64,000 nt of DNA, taken from contig CAJNYU010001115.1 in NCBI GenBank assembly GCA_905331475.1, positions 186,001 to 250,000 of the forward strand. Reading direction: 5' to 3'. The notes below the pieces were generated by a model, which worked only from the letters and a program-made list of their open reading frames with translations, did not search any database and was not told the DNA's origin. Made by a program: the position numbers and the translations under genes. This DNA is from Rotaria socialis. Its lineage: Eukaryota > Rotifera > Eurotatoria > Philodinida > Philodinidae. Below, piece by piece: positions 25,416-37,300 of the stretch; position 1 is the first letter of the stretch, and each line of letters opens with the position of its first letter.

Positions 25416-26162
25416 TAAGTTTAGTTTAAAATAAAAATGAGGAAACATTGGATTCGCATCCAATTGTTACGTGTATTGCAAAAATTGTGGGTGTGAGTCT
25501 GGGCTTGAGTGAGGTCAATAAATACCGAAACCTAAACAACTACACCAAGACCAATACCAACACTCACACCCACACCCGGTTCTTATATCTTTTTCTAGAC
25601 TCCCGTTACTTTTTTTGCAGGCGCATGCAATTCTTGACTTTCTTGATCAAGAAAGTCAAGAACTATGGACACATTTTGAGCTCAAGTCTTGGGAAGCGCA
25701 TGAATGAAATAATTCGACTAGGGTAGGTTTACTTATTTAAAATAAAGTTACGATCTATAGAGAAACCTAACAGTGCAAACTAATGCACTATATAAAAATT
25801 ACGATTGAGATATATTATTTATGATGAATGAAAACACAATGACTCGCATAATAATTCTTAACGTCACCATTTGTAATTTACAATTGTCTGTGTTCACATA
25901 GTAAGTGCCTCATCCTAGTATTCTAAAAGTGTTACTAGTGGCAGTGCCTTAATGATACTGAACTTCTCTTTATAAGATGTTTTTAAAAGTTATTACTAAC
26001 GGTTCTGACGGCACCGCTAGATGTCACTGGTCTTCAATGAATAGATATACTTACGAAAGAAAAGCAGTCACAATCACAACTACCAATCAAATGTTATCAG
26101 AAGTATTCAACAATATTCAAATACAATACAACAGTATTGCAGTATCGATCAGAAATATTATC
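25416..26162. other. Intergenic with long palindrome, 5' flank of BUD23
   Basis: This holds an inverted pair GTGGGTGTGAGT (25487-25498) and ACTCACACCCAC (about 25560-25571), then the perfect palindrome at 25631-25662. I see no gene. Confidence 0.5.
25631..25662. repeat. Perfect 32-bp palindrome
   Basis: Arm TTCTTGACTTTCTTGA is followed directly by its exact reverse complement, with no spacer. It would extrude as a cruciform or be the fused end of an inverted element. The flank GCGCATG recurs after it at about 25696, as GCGCATGAATG. Confidence 0.85.
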
Positions 26163-27957
26163 ATGGCATCAAAACGACCAGAACATCAAGCTCCGCCAGA
26201 CATTGTATGTTGAAGTATATATACATATTCATAATTGTTCGTATTCTTTACTATCATTTTAGTTTTACAACGAAGAAGAAGCTCGAAAATATTCTCAAAA
26301 GTATATTTTGATTATAAAAATGAAAAAAAAATATATATCCATTAACTTTTTAGTACACATATTATTGATGTACAAACAAAATTATCAGAACGTGCTATTG
26401 AATTACTCAATTTACCCGATGAAGAATCATGTTTAGTACTTGATATTGGGTAAGAAAAGCAACCTTACCATATAATTGATCGTGTTTTTATTCTCATTTA
26501 GATGTGGTTCTGGACTGAGTGGAGAAGTATTATCAGAGTTAGGCCATCAATGGATTGGACTAGATATATCCAGTGCAATGTTAGGTTTGTTTTTGAACTC
26601 ATCAGAAAACATATTTAAGTATCGATAAATCATAAAGGTTGAGTCGTGTTATCATTACGAATTCGGATACTTTTCATCTTAGTCTGATCAAATTATATAA
26701 TTGCTTGTATTAATGTTAATTTTTAGATGTAGCACAAGAACGAGAAGTTGAAGGTGATCTTGTATTGGGTGATATCGGTTATGGAATGCCATTTCGTGCT
26801 GGCTCATTTGATGGTGCTATAAGGTAGTAAATTATTCGTTAAATCGATCGAAAAAAAAACAAATTGAAATGTGATCTATTTTAGCATATCTGCATTACAA
26901 TGGTTATGCCAAGCTGATAAAAGTTATCACAATCCAGTAAAACGACTTTATAAATTTTTTTCTACACTATACGGCTGTTTGGTAAGAAAGATTCGAAAAA
27001 TAAAAACAATGGAGATTTATTGTTGATCATTTATTTAGGCTCGTGGTGCTCGAGCTGTATTTCAATTTTATCCTGAAACACCACATCAAGTAATAAATGA
27101 ATTTGTAGAATTTTTTTCATTTCTATTATTGGAATTAGGTTGATATGATCACACAACAAGCAATGAAAGCTGGTTTTACCGGTGGTCTCGTTGTAGATTA
27201 TCCGAATAGTACTCGAGCAAAGAAGTAGATAACTACGAAATTATTATTTTAATCTTCTAAAGTTCATGTTTTTTGTCTTAATAAAGAATGTTTTTATGCT
27301 TGTTTGCTGGTGGTCAAGTTCAGCAACTACCAACAGGTCTCACAGGTGAAGAAGGCAGTGAAAGAGTTCCAACACAAGCACGATTTGACAAAGAAAGGTA
27401 GAAAACGACCGAGAAAAACTGAACGAGACATATATATCTTTCCTTTTTTTTGCAGGAACCGCTACAAGAATCTTCGTGGTAAATCTCTAAAAAAAAGTCG
27501 AACATGGATTATGGAGAAAAAAGAACGCTCGAGAAACAAAGGAAGGTATGATATAAATAGAGAAAAGGATATTTATCTGCTTCATTGAATAAGATCATAA
27601 ATTTGCCACTTCCTCAGTAAAGATCGAACAAGTAAAATAGAATAGAATGATAAAGGAAGAATTTTTATTTAACTAAATAGTCTTTTGAGTTCTACAGATT
27701 TTGTATGATTAAACGATTATATTCCAGGAGTATATCAAACACTGCTAAATTCATAAAAGCAAAACTATAATGAACCGTGCAACACTTTGATCCTTGAGAA
27801 ATTTTTCATAGTGCACGTTTCTAATTTCTACAATGTAAAAATGGCACATTTATAATCTTATCCGATGTGCTAATACAAAACTTCATGATTGTTGTATTCT
27901 AGAGATGTTCGACCCGATACAAAATATACGGCACGAAAACGACCAAAACCTTTTTGA
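26163..27957 (+). CDS. BUD23: 18S rRNA (guanine-N7)-methyltransferase BUD23
   Basis: Eleven exons (26163-26204, 26263-26300, 26354-26449, 26502-26584, 26727-26823, 26885-26981, 27039-27089, 27139-27224, 27287-27397, 27456-27545, 27903-27957) join to 281 residues, the same length as human BUD23/WBSCR22. The enzyme uses S-adenosylmethionine to make m7G in 18S rRNA during small-subunit biogenesis, together with TRMT112. Clear marks are [11 protein letters not shown] at the start, [11 protein letters not shown], the SAM-binding [47 protein letters not shown], and the basic nuclear tail [14 protein letters not shown] then [12 protein letters not shown]. All core residues look intact. The last intron (27546-27902) is longer than the rest. 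An in-frame run from 25977 precedes the start, but homology sets the ATG at 26163. Confidence 0.95.
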
Positions 27958-30900
27958 ACTGTTTTTTTTTGTTTGTTTGCTGTTATCAGTATTATTGTTT
28001 TGACCGAACAAGAAGAATAATAATATGATTGATTCACACGATAGAAAATATAATCACAAACAAAATTAATTCTGATATTAGTGACCTACATAGATTTGAA
28101 ATCGTTTTATTCGACGTCAATCAGTAGAACTTTGTCTAGGGATTGAAATCTGATCATAATCTCAGCTGAATTGGCAGTGTAAATTAATATGATGTCTAAC
28201 TATGACGATTAACCACAGAAGAGAAAACATATACGCAACGGAATAATCAAAAAGACAAAGTGCATGAAGGATAAAGTAAAAATACCAAACCCACACAAAA
28301 AGAAGAAAACTATAAATACGTCGTGTCAATTTATCTTCTTTTTATGCCGATTGTTACGGGAATGCCACACGTCGACGTAATCACTCATTAAGATTATTCT
28401 CTTTTGATCTCTACTCGACGTCATTTTTCATATGCGTATTTTATATATCGAGAGAAAAGCGCTAACACCGACTCTGAATAAATCTGGGCGATTAATAAAA
28501 TATTCCAGAATTAGTTGTATTTTGACTGCAAAAATTATCAAGTTTGTTTTATTCTTATCTAATAATACAGAGAAAGAGAAACATTTTGAAAGAGTTTTCT
28601 TAAATTTCTTCCTATTGAATTTCAACTCGTCCTATGAAAATCCTGCTGCTATGCCAAGAGAAAATTAAAACCTCATATAGAATCGCCTAATATATGCATC
28701 GTCAATCACACATGTCTAGTGTAACGGAACAAAAACTAGTCAGGATAAAATAGATTCCATTTGTTGGCAATAAGCGGAGTCTGTGTATCTCGAGTTTTTT
28801 ATGATTTTGGACACGTTCAAGTATTCAAAAGTTCTCCTGTATTGGCTCCTGCGCATGGCAATGAAGAAGAGATAGACAACTGATGTAACCTTGCTATGTA
28901 CCACAGTAAAAATGATAACAGCTTTTTTTTTTAATGAGTTTCGGCTCGATGAACTTTACAGTGTTATTCATGATTAATATATCAAATGATGTGACAAGTA
29001 TGATGCTTGTCATCTAAACATCAGCTATCGAACGAAAATCAATAACAGCAACAACGAACGAGTAAATTCAATCGAGGCATACTTCATATTATAGCTTTCA
29101 ACAATAAATCTTCAATCACAAATAAAAAATTTCTTCTAATCTTGACATCAAATAACTATCTACTATTATATTTTAATAGCACGTCTCTCGCATATGAGTA
29201 AATAACAGTCATAAAAAAAGATGTTGTCTGTTTCCAATCAGGTAAGAGTTGTGCGTAGAGCGAGATTCAAATATATTAATGAGGGCAAGTTGTCGGATCA
29301 TGTTTCAAATAAAGCTCGCAAATTCAAGGCAAATTTGGATATAAATAGTTTTCATCAAATATCATTTTCAAATTGTATTACTTCAAGAGTAACACGGGAC
29401 CAGATGACGAACGAAGTAGAATTCAACAGCGAAAACGTCCTTAGCGGCATCTTGGCGACAATAACTGCCAAGAGTTCCGATTCTCGTCATGGATAATATA
29501 ACAAATTAGATTTCGGCTCATAGAAAATCTAACAAAAAAAGATATTATTAGATCTGTGCTTTATGCTATTCCATAGAAGCAAAAACAAAAAAAATGTGAA
29601 ATTATACTTCGTGCGTACTCGATTGACTGTTTGTGTAGCTCGATGGAATGAAGACTCGATTATGCACATTTTTTTTGAAAGTCTCATATCGCTTGAATGA
29701 TCTTTATATGATTCTAGTTTCAAGTACGTAGTTTTTTGTTTTTAATTCTTATTGCTTATAAACAAAATAAGCGTATATGTAAATATCCATCTACTGATGT
29801 AGGTTTTGTCAGTTGACATCTGTAAGTAGCTTATTTAGTCATTTTTTTGCAATCATCGAAAGTATGATGAAGTAATTCGAGAGAAAACTTATGAAATAAG
29901 CGATAAAAAAGCATCTTCTCGATTTGTCTATTTCTTAACATTAAAATCAGTTTAACACACGTATAAATTATAGAAAAGATAATTATTATTTTCTACATAA
30001 TCTTGAAATTAATTAATTAGATGGATTCGAAGAAATGTTTAGTTCTGCGAATTACAGAACGTTGATTGAAATTTAATTAGAAATATTTAAAGTATTAAGC
30101 TTATGTCAGCTTGTAGTCTTGAATGTTGCCAATCAAATATAACTACTTAAAAGAGCTACGTATAAATAAACAGTTCATTTCTTTTGCGCTGACAATCGTT
30201 TTTTTCTCTCTACTATTTCACTTGTTGCAAGATATAAACAAGAAGCACTCGAGAGTATCTAATGTTCAGTATAAGTTTTCAATAGGTTTAGGTCTTTAAC
30301 TTGATTTCTCTAGAAATGTTTTAAGGACACATAGATTAATAAGAATTTCCCTATGAATACATGAGATAAACCAATAAATTATTTGTCTGTAAGTTAAAAA
30401 AGAATAAATCAAATTTGTATCATATAAGATGATTATTATATTTGAATACGCTTGTCTGCTTTTTTCTTTATTCAATATATCTATAAACAATGTGACAGTT
30501 TCTAAAGAGAGTATTCTGCTCATATCTATTATTTTCATATCAAAACCTTGAAAATTTTTCTTTACTCTCTACAAACGAAAAATTCTCCAGTATAATTAGA
30601 TGTATCTTTTTCTAGCGATGACAAAATGTAAAAAATTAACTCAGATACTTAACTCGTATATAGTCAAAGGATTACGTGAGATAGATCATTTAGTTTATCA
30701 GAATGTTCTTAATCTGGTATTGAGGAGAGTAGCACGCGTGTTTCTCGATATTAGTAGACATGCGCATAGAAATGACTTGATCATGGCGTCTTCTTCGTTT
30801 TTTCTTGTATAAGTAAGAGACATTATCTACGTGTCATTCTGTTAATTTCATCGTTGGCTGATAGAATAGAGAGAGAAAAAATTATTTTTTGAACCCACAT

Positions 30901-31040
30901 ATGGTTTTAGATCGTTGATACCTATATATATATATATATCCTGAAAAAATACAAACGGATAAAAAGGTAAAAATCAAATTTATCAATAAAAATTAAAGTA
31001 ACTACTTTTATTTTTAGCAGACATTCCATAATAATTCATC
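27958..31040. other. Intergenic, 3.1 kb
   Basis: The stretch is mostly AT-rich sequence. One 91-codon open frame (29221-29496) is noted separately. A CTTTTATTTTTAG acceptor-like site at about 31006-31018 suggests a 5' UTR intron of the peptide gene that follows. Confidence 0.5.
29221..29496 (+). CDS. Hypothetical 91-residue open frame
   Basis: The frame is basic at its start and has fairly balanced codon use, but no domain, signal peptide or homologue that I recognise. A strong donor-like CAGGTAAGAG lies at 29238-29247 inside it, so the true structure, if any, may be a short exon rather than the full frame. It may be chance. Confidence 0.13.
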   Translation: MLSVSNQVRVVRRARFKYINEGKLSDHVSNKARKFKANLDINSFHQISFSNCITSRVTRDQMTNEVEFNSENVLSGILATITAKSSDSRHG

Positions 31041-31452
31041 ATGACTAAACAGCTTCGTCATCATTGGGCTTTAATTCTTCTTGTTGTTCTTCAAAGTTTA
31101 TACTGTTACGCATCACCTACTGCATACTTTGGTTTCGGTCATCATCATCGGCCATCATTTTCATTAGTCAAAACCAATGAAGAGTCAGGAATAGTCGAAC
31201 CGTTGGCTTCAAAAACAAGTAATTATTTATTATCGAAAACAAAGAAAAGAAAATCTATCGTCAATTAAATTCTATAATTTAGATTTCTTATGTGCACTTT
31301 ATGGCATTTGCAACGACGAAGATTATCCAGAGTTCATTCGCGACGATGACTCAAAGCAGAAACGTCTATCACCTAATTTATTTCACGGTATTCCAAAATT
31401 TGGCAAACGTATATTTACATCAGCATTTTCTGGCATACCCAAATTTGGTTAA
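31041..31452 (+). CDS. Neuropeptide precursor with two GIPKF-amide peptides
   Basis: Exons 31041-31218 and 31283-31452 join to 115 residues. Residues 1-24 are a signal peptide (hydrophobic core LILLVVLQSLYCY, cut near YA|SP). After a spacer with a cysteine pair (CALYGIC, 63-69) and an acidic stretch comes KR (86-87), LSPNLFHGIPKF-G (88-100), KR (101-102), IFTSAFSGIPKF-G (103-115) and the stop. Each Gly before a dibasic site or the C-terminus is the standard donor for C-terminal amidation, so two amides ending F-(H/S)-G-I-P-K-F-NH2 are predicted. I do not recall a named family with this ending. Such peptides are secreted and act on G-protein-coupled receptors. A second open frame (31292-31615) overlapping exon 2 is a shadow. 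Confidence 0.8.
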
Positions 31453-32856
31453 ATCCGATGGCTTGTTTGGGCGGCATATCAGTGAAGAAGAAAAGAAAAA
31501 AACCCTATTGCGTCTACACGTAGAGTACCATTGTCGCTATATAAGTTTGCTTTTTGGACAAGAAAACGTTTGTCAACACATTAGATATGTCACGTCCTTT
31601 TTTCAACAATACTAAATGAATTTCTATAATCCCATTTATCTTAACGGTTCATAGAAGATTTTGTTCTTGAAAATTACTAATTTATATAATTAACACATAT
31701 TTATTGCTAAACAAGAATATCGATATGTATTTGACTTTGTTGCCTTCTAGCCCTCGTATCTTTTTTTTCACGTATAAATCTTTCTCGACGGAAAAACTAA
31801 ATCCAGAAGACTTTTTAATATTAATTTATCATAAAACAAAAGTTGCTTAATCATTGACAGACATTTTTCTCAAGTACTTAGAAAAAAATTAATTTCTCAA
31901 TTCAGATTTAAAGATTATCTTTTACGGTTAAAATTTCAACCGAGCTTTTTCACTTATAGAAAAAATCCGCTCACCGTCTAGAATATATTTTTTTTGTTAT
32001 GAGTGACAACCTCAAATATTTTCTTTTTTAATGAACAGCCAAAATCTGAATAGGTTTGACGGCTGGTCCAAAATTAGTATTGATCCTATCTCGAGATAAT
32101 CTCATTACTTGCGATCAATATGCCAAAAAAAAGCAGCTGTTAGTATAACCCTTGTGGAATTGAAAATATTAAAACACGATAGAATTATGATTTACTTCTT
32201 CAAACAAACCATTGCCGAGCGATTTCTCACCATGTGTAAGTGTCGTAAAACAGATTGGATTCAAAAATTTTCTGTACATACTTCGATAATGTTATACGAA
32301 TACAGCCTTTTTGACTTCGGATCCCTACTTCAATGCTTTTTTATGGATCAAATTTCACAAAATTCTCTGTGAAATTTTACCATATAGAGATAGGAACATA
32401 ATACGCAATATTTAATAAACATAGGTTATTGAGTTCTGATATTCATCATCACAATATTTATTAATGGAATATTTTTAATTAAAATAATTAACGATTATTG
32501 ACCAAAGAAGAAGAAGAAGAAGAAAAAAACAAAAATGAAGAAAGTTTCTATATCAAATAACAACAAGTTCTATTGAGTTTCTTCTTGTTTTATGATTAAT
32601 TTATGCTTCTATTTACTTATTAACTTCACATTTTCGATAATCATTAAACAATTCTTTTTCATGTATTTTGCTGTTATACAAAATAGAGAAGTAGTAGAAG
32701 AAGAAGAAGAAAAAGACGAAAAAAAGCCAAGACAAAGAACAAAAAAGAAAACAAGCAAAACTGTACACAAGAAGAAAAGAAAAAAAAACGAAAGCACATA
32801 TCTGACATATGAGAGTCGTAAACAAAAAGAAGAAAAAGATCTGTATATATATATTT
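31453..32856. other. Intergenic between convergent peptide and GATA genes
   Basis: This is the 3' flank of both neighbours. GAA/AAG-rich runs at 32506-32525 and 32690-32800 give low-complexity open frames on both strands. I see no gene. Confidence 0.55.
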
Positions 32857-33004
32857 TCATACACCAAAATTCGTTTGTCCAATCCATGAATTATCATTGG
32901 CAGCAAATAATGGTTGACTTTCATGTTTCACTTTAGTAAAAAGCGCTGAATGACCTTGATAATAATGTGACGGTGGTTGTTGTTGTTGATGTTGTTGTTG
33001 CTGC

Positions 33005-33035
<31 letters not shown>

Positions 33036-34369
33036 GATGATGATGATGATGATGATAATCAAATTGTGAAGTTAATTGTTTAATAGGTGGTGATGGTGCA
33101 TAGTAATTGTTATAAAAGTGATGGTGAGGATTTGATGTTTCATAGGAAAATAAGAGATTATCCGACGTGCAACCATTTGAATAGTTGGTTGATGGTACTG
33201 ATATTGTTTGTGGTAATGGTGGTGGCGATGATAAATCAAGATTTGATTGTTGATGATGTTCAGAAGAGCAAGCGGCTGCTTCGGACATGGTCGGTGAAGT
33301 TCGTCCTAGAAAAGTAAATTTCCATGAGTACGAAGAAAATAGAAAAAGCCAATCGCATACGGTTGTTCTTATTGAGAAGCGAAATATCGATTGTTTTTGG
33401 TGATTTATCTTTTTTTGATTTACGCTTACGAGTTTGAATACCATCTTTTTTTAATGTCAATGGCCGACTAACCTATGAAAAAGAATGAGAAATTTAAAGA
33501 AAAGAAAGAAAGAAACACTGAAGTTCTTACTCCATGTAATTTATAATAAAGACCACAAGCATTACAAACACTTTCTCCGCTTGCATTACGTCTCCATAAT
33601 GTCGTATCTGTTGTACAACAGTTCGCACATTGATTTCCTGAACGATGTAGTGTACCCTAGGAAGAAGAATTTTCGTAGATAAAAATTATTCAGGAAAACC
33701 AAAAGGTATCTACACTCTTTCGAATCGATCGATCATTTGCATTATTTCCTGTTGTATACATTACTGAATTCGTTGGCATTTTATGTGTACGAGACGAATA
33801 GATACCACATTTATTACATAAATTAAAGCCACTACCATCTTTACTCCAACGTGTATTTTGAGGCGATGCTGCAGCACCACAATTGACACATTCTCGTGGC
33901 TCATCAAACGGATAACAATAAGCTGTGCGAAAGAAAAATCAATAGGATACAGTAAAATAGAAAACGTCTTTCTTAACTTACGATTGTAAGAATTAGCTGG
34001 ATCATTTAATTTATTTGTTGCTGCTTGTGCCAGTAAAAGAGAATTCATTTTAGTTGAATAACAATTCATATAGAGATCATCAGCATAACGTGATACAGCC
34101 ATAGCTGCAACTGAATATGGTTCTGGAGAAAATAAATCCGTATTAGCCAATGGATGAGAACCATTCCCTGCACTAACTGGTATGGCTATGGACGATGATG
34201 ATGTTGATGGTATTGGCCAGACAGGTGATGAATGATTGCTTTCAATAGTTGATCCATCTTGTACACTATTATTATTGTTAGTTGTAGTATTATTATGATT
34301 TGTTGCATTTAATGAAAATGTTGAAGATGAACCATCTTCAGTATGATTTCCATAAATTTGCGGATGCAT
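32857..34369 (-). CDS. GATA-family transcription factor with divergent N-finger
   Basis: Exons 34369-33982, 33922-33714, 33656-33531, 33472-33361 and 33305-32857 join to 427 residues. The C-terminal finger at about 209-233 ([27 protein letters not shown]) is canonical C-x2-C-x17-C-x2-C and is followed by [20 protein letters not shown], the basic DNA-contact tail. The N-terminal finger at about 141-168 keeps four cysteines (CVNC, CNKC), but its loop is 20 residues and the usual [12 protein letters not shown] tip reads [13 protein letters not shown]. The rest is Ser/Thr/Asn-rich with an H6 and a long polyglutamine run near the C-terminus. The start follows an acceptor at about 34378, so a 5' UTR exon lies upstream. 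Role: nuclear activator binding WGATAR, probably in gut or mesoderm development. The next gene upstream is a paralogue in the same orientation. TGATAAG sites lie at 34551 and 34610. Confidence 0.9.
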
Positions 34370-37300
34370 ATTTAAATCTAGAATAAAAAATATTGTTGTG
34401 TTTTTTGTTGCTGTCAGATGCAAATGTGTGCGTGTGTGTGTGTGTGTGTGTGCGTATTCATTCCACTTTCGACATAGTACTATTGTATCGAATGAATAGC
34501 CTTGAGGGTTCAAAATATGATTGCAGCAGACTGGTATTACTACTGGTGACTGATAAGAAGGGAGGTCATTCAATATGAATTGGCACATGGCTGAATGTCA
34601 GTATTCAACTGATAAGACCAATACAAAAAAAAATGGTTAACGACGAACATCGATTAGGCCGTCAAAACATGGACAGAAGACAGGAAAAAAGCGTTCTCAT
34701 ATGACCTTAGACATCCATTGACATTTATATTTGATTCAAAAATCAAAAGAAAACAAAAAAAAAGAGAAACAACACCGATTACCTTGATGGATAGTAATAT
34801 TGAAATTGTAGTAGATATTCGATTGATGTATCCTTTCTGTTCTTTTCTTTCTTATGTATTTATTATTTTTTATCAAACAAAAAATACAGAAAGAAAAATG
34901 TATATTCGCTGATTTGTGTTATCACAATCGGACCAATATTGCCAATATTAGTAGATAAAGATCTGCCTCGATCTCTCAGCAGTATGCCGAGCCGTTATCT
35001 GCGGATGATTGTGCTAGTTGTATATGGTAAGAAAAAGAGAAAACTGTACAAGTGTAGTATGCAGTGAGAGAAAAAAATCAAGCAAGAGAGAGAAAATTAA
35101 TCGAGATTTATTAGCCAATAGGACATTTATTTTTTTGTCTTGCTTTTCTATTGGTCAGAAAAAGATGAAGATGAAGAAGAAGAAGAAGAAGAAGAAATAA
35201 CAACGTTGAGATCCATCATTATGTTCGTCTATACATGTTCTCTCAAGAAAAGATCAAATAGAAACGATGCGCATTTGTGCATGTGAGAAAAAAAACGCGG
35301 CAATAGTTAAGGTGCTAGTGGAAAACGAACAAAACTAGAATAAAGAAAATAGATAAGGACAAGTGAAAAAAAATCTCGTTTCTTTCATATGCATATGCAT
35401 ACAATCAGTGTATGTGTGTTTTGAGACAAAATGACGATGTGCCTCTCGGGCGCCATGCACGAGCGAAAAACGGACTAAAGACGTACGCTGATAGGTAGGA
35501 GTGAATATATATTATTTATGCATCTAAAATTCATCAGGGATGCAATCAAAAAACTTGTTTCTATTTTTTCAAGGATCATAGAACATATAGATAAAAATTA
35601 TTTTAACACGATGATCTTAATAAAAAATGATAATTTGTTCGATAGGCGGAAAGAGCAAAAGCTCTTGTACTACCAGCTATCGATTATCATATACAATTTT
35701 GTCACCATCAAGTCTTCAAAGAATCGAATCAGTCATTTTGTTATATTTCAGTGCAATGATTATTCATAATGGGAAAGCTTCTTTTTTCGCTTGGGTGTTT
35801 CCAAGAATCACATTTCACACAGATAGAAGTGTTGATGGTCGGTCGCAGCATGAGTTCTCTACATTAATATCATACCTGTGATGATCACTTTTTGTTTTGT
35901 ATCTTGCTTCTATGGTGATGAGACAGAGCAAGAGTGACGATCAAAAGATGAACACAGTGACACGGGTAATTATATGTATACACATACGGTTAAGATACGA
36001 TACGAAAAGTCTTTTATTGTTCAAATAGATTTTATGCGGCACGTGTTTTGTTTTCTTCTCAAACATAAAATTGACTTAAACCAAGTCTAATAAACTTAGT
36101 TTTCATATTTCAATCATCGATACATCACCAATCCAGATGTTAAGTCGTTTAAAAGAAAATAAATATGTGATGATTTCTCTTCGATGCTCTCTCGGCGTTT
36201 TTAATATATTTCGTTATACATAATGCGATAAGCATGACTATAAGCAAGTGTCGAGAGAATGAGAATAATGAACGACAACGATTGATTTCTTTCTGATGCA
36301 TACGGGAATAGATATATATATATATATATACATGCAGAATACAAAACCTACGCACACTTGTTGTGTTTTCTTTCGATTTACGTGCCTTCATTTTCTTTAG
36401 CCATCATCATTTGCTACTTAATTGACAGCATAATGACTTTTCAACAGCATGCGGAGGAGGCTGAATAAGAGAAACATATTTATATAGAATTCATCAAGTT
36501 TATCTTTCGAATACAATACATAGTGCGAGAAGAGCCTTTTTCTAGTTCTAGTTCATAAAAAATAAATAATTAATTAAAATATGTTTGTTATTATTAGAAA
36601 GTGTATAGCACTGATTTTTATCTCTAATTCAATGTTGTTTTGTTTATTTAAAATAGATATTAAAGTCAACATATTTGTAATTATTTTAAATGAAAAAGAA
36701 TAAGAATTTAAATCAGTTTTCTTATCATACAAATTATTTACTTGGCAAACAATATATTGAGCAATCAAAGTTATTGTTAGTTTTGCCGTTCTCATCTCTT
36801 TCTCTACATACATGCATACATACATATATATATATATGGAGTGTCTAAAGATCACACGCATTGCTCTCTTCTAATAAAGCGCTTATACACTTGCCTTTTA
36901 GAATGCGCACATAGACAAACGACGGGAAAAATAGAAAAAGAAGGATATAGATAAGATAACAGAGAGACGCGCCTAGATGGGATGCAGACTGATATGAAAT
37001 GAATAAAAGCAGGGGAAATAATTGCACATGTTAGGTTTTATATACATATACGAAGTATCGATGAAATACGTGAAATAGAATTTGTTTTCTATCGTTTGCA
37101 TTCGTAAAGCAGCTTGAGGGCTTTTGTTTCTTAAAAAAAAAAAAGAAACATTTGATATTGTAATCAACTCGTCAATAATAATGTTAATGATGATTCCTTA
37201 AATGGATATATTATGCACATAGGACGATGATAAATTGAAATTCGTTCCTTATCACCCATCAAACTTATTCAATATGGACATCATGGTACTTTACCCCTAT

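Noticed and set aside
32609-32936. Overlapping open frames on both strands
   Set aside because: They arise from GAA/AAG-rich simple sequence and overlap the 3' end of a clear GATA gene.
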